DNA of 16,572 bases, from assembly GCA_030674155.1 (NCBI GenBank), contig JASPKP010005034.1, positions 1-16,572 of the forward strand, given 5' to 3'. The notes beneath the pieces were generated by a model that did no database searches, was not told where the DNA came from, and saw nothing but the letters and a program-made list of their open reading frames with translations. The position numbers were made by a program, and so were the translations under genes. Source of the stretch: Stramonita haemastoma. Taxonomy: Eukaryota > Mollusca > Gastropoda > Neogastropoda > Muricidae. Below, piece after piece: positions 15,421 through 16,572 of this stretch. Each line of letters opens with the position of its first letter. Position 1 is the first letter of the stretch.

Positions 15421-16572
15421 TGTAGTGCTCCCACAAAGGAAAGATCCGCACGCCATCAAGCAATTGAAAAAACGGCAAGTCTGCGGGCCCTACGCACCCT
15501 GCAGAAGCGCTGAAGGCCAACGTGGAGACCAGTGGGGAGCCCCTTTACCGCTCTTCGGAAAAGTATGGGAGGAAGAAGAAATCCAACAGAGGGGAAAGAG
15601 GGTTACTTCATCAAACCCCCCAAGAAAGGCGCCCCTCATTTTCCTGCCCAACTACGGGGGGGAAACGCTGTTGTCCTCCCGGGAAAGGTGTTTAACCGCA
15701 CCCGCGAACCGGGGAAGCACAGTGACCCCCCATCTCCGTGACCAACAAGCGGCTCCGAAAAGGGAAAAATCATGCACGGATCAGATTGCAACACTGCGCA
15801 TCCCCGGAACGTCCCCGGAAGGAAATTTCGCCACTAACGCCAAATCAATAGATATGAGAACGCTTCACAGCATCACAGACAGACCCCTGGAGAAAAGAGA
15901 CACTATGGAGTGCCCGAGAAAATCCCAACATCAACAGGAAATTTTATAGAAGGGAATGACCTGCAGAATGTTTATGGCGACAGTCACCGACGCCTTTTTA
16001 AGTAGAAACCGAGAAGGGAAGGTTCTTTCCTCCCCCTTTCCATTCCTGCTGGCCATCAAATGGGTCATAAGACCTCACAGACCCGAAACGTAATGGCATC
16101 CGTGGACACTTTTTTGGGAAACAGCTAACTACCTTGACTTTTCGGATGACCGGCCTTTCCCCCCCACACCCCGCAACAGATGAGGGAAAAGACCCAAAAT
16201 CGTTGGGAGAACTCAGCAGACTGGGCCTCAACATCAACAGAGGAAAAAGGGAAGGTTTAAAACCCAAACCCAAAGCACCAATGGGCCCCATCACATACAA
16301 GGCAAAGCGCTGGGAAAAGTGGGAAAACTTCAATACTTCGGGAGCATCGGGACACAAAAGGGAACGACACAGACTCAGAACCCCATTGGCAAAGCAAGGG
16401 GAGCCTTCAAACAGCTCAAAACGTCTGGGGTCAAGCGACTCAGCACACACCCAAAACCGGCTCTTCAACACCATCATCAACCCCAAAACTACGTATGGAC
16501 AGAGACCTGGAGAACACCGTCCCAAACCATGAAGAAAATCCCGGCTTCTCACATCTCCTCAAAAATTTAAGA
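15421..16572 (+). pseudogene. RTE reverse transcriptase domain, frameshifted and cut by window end
   Basis: Blocks in order: KQLK near 15458; FGKVWEEEE (15554-15580); GYFIKPPKKG (about 15601-15630); LPGKVFNR (about 15676-15700); LRDQQA and SCTDQIATLRI (15734-15802); the motif A equivalent with Asp at SIDM (15845-15856); a motif B region around 16002-16070 (GQGC-like with FLLAIKW); LDFSDDRP with the catalytic Asp pair (16133-16156); LGLNINRGK (about 16221-16249); GKARGAFKQLK (16388-16420); and ETWRTP near 16499-16516. The YADD/FADD box reads FSDD. The frame changes several times. Bases 15508-16572 have no mirror copy, so errors there cannot be cross-checked. Confidence 0.82.

Larger units (their letters stand above)
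7781..15507 (-). repeat. Right arm of giant inverted repeat (palindrome)
   Basis: This is the reverse-complement partner of the left arm and has the same elements in mirror order and opposite orientation. It ends at 15507, opposite base 1, only because the left arm runs off the window. The RTE element continues without a break beyond 15507, so the end of the repeat is set by the window edge and not by a biological boundary. The arms differ by many scattered single-base changes and indels, with homopolymers especially variable. Confidence 0.97.
13858..16572 (+). mobile_element. RTE-type non-LTR retrotransposon, 5' end through RT (right arm copy)
   Basis: The longest copy in the window: a GC-rich 5' end, an untranslated leader, an APE-like endonuclease, a linker and a reverse transcriptase up to the thumb region. 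It is cut by the window end before the 3' tail. Bases 13858-15507 are duplicated in reverse in the left arm, while 15508-16572 are present once. RTE elements encode one endonuclease-reverse transcriptase protein and integrate by target-primed reverse transcription. Motif order is complete for the part seen, but the frame shifts many times. Confidence 0.87.

Noticed and set aside
1..16572. A Maverick/Polinton or viral genome with long terminal inverted repeats
   Set aside because: The arms meet at a 12-base loop with no internal gene block, and the contents are LINE, SINE and satellite DNA; there are no capsid, polymerase B or integrase motifs.

Overview
This window reads as a repeat-rich, non-genic piece of an animal nuclear genome. 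Its dominant feature is that it is one giant imperfect palindrome. Bases 1 to about 7768 reappear in reverse complement, in strict mirror order, from about 7781 to 15507. The axis is an AT-rich hairpin near 7775. Bases 15508-16572 continue the right arm past the point where the left arm is cut by the window edge. I found no intact host gene, rRNA, functional tRNA, CRISPR array or bacterial operon. The likely source is a mollusc or related marine invertebrate. The reasons are an RTE-type non-LTR retrotransposon and a tRNA-derived SINE with a conserved central region and an ATACA-type pentanucleotide tail. This assignment rests on remembered family resemblance and was not searched.

Layout of the left arm, mirrored in the right arm: RTE retrotransposon (1-1636 minus; 13858-16572 plus); a roughly 50-bp minisatellite (1637-1800; 13683-13857); a SINE 3' tail fragment running into a TACAA/TTGTA-type pentanucleotide array (1868-2290; 13150-13610); the C-terminal end of a second non-LTR reverse transcriptase (2700-2925 plus; 12575-12780 minus); three copies of a modular SINE-like repeat in alternating orientation with a CAA/TTG array between two of them (3345-4655; 10795-12130); a fuller tRNA-derived SINE (4955-5400 minus; 10103-10505 plus); then about 2 kb of compound CA (left) or GT (right) satellite with short conserved inserts, meeting at the axis.

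The two arms agree in order and content but differ at many single bases and homopolymer lengths. In the RTE endonuclease, one arm often keeps a family motif that the other has lost. The pattern is that of one template read twice with independent errors (a fold-back read or chimeric contig). A real genomic inverted duplication sequenced at low accuracy would look the same. Frameshifts in the transposon reading frames should therefore not be taken as biological decay without re-sequencing. Genes do not 'work together' here: the coding content is retrotransposon endonuclease and reverse transcriptase, plus non-autonomous SINEs that would depend on such machinery.
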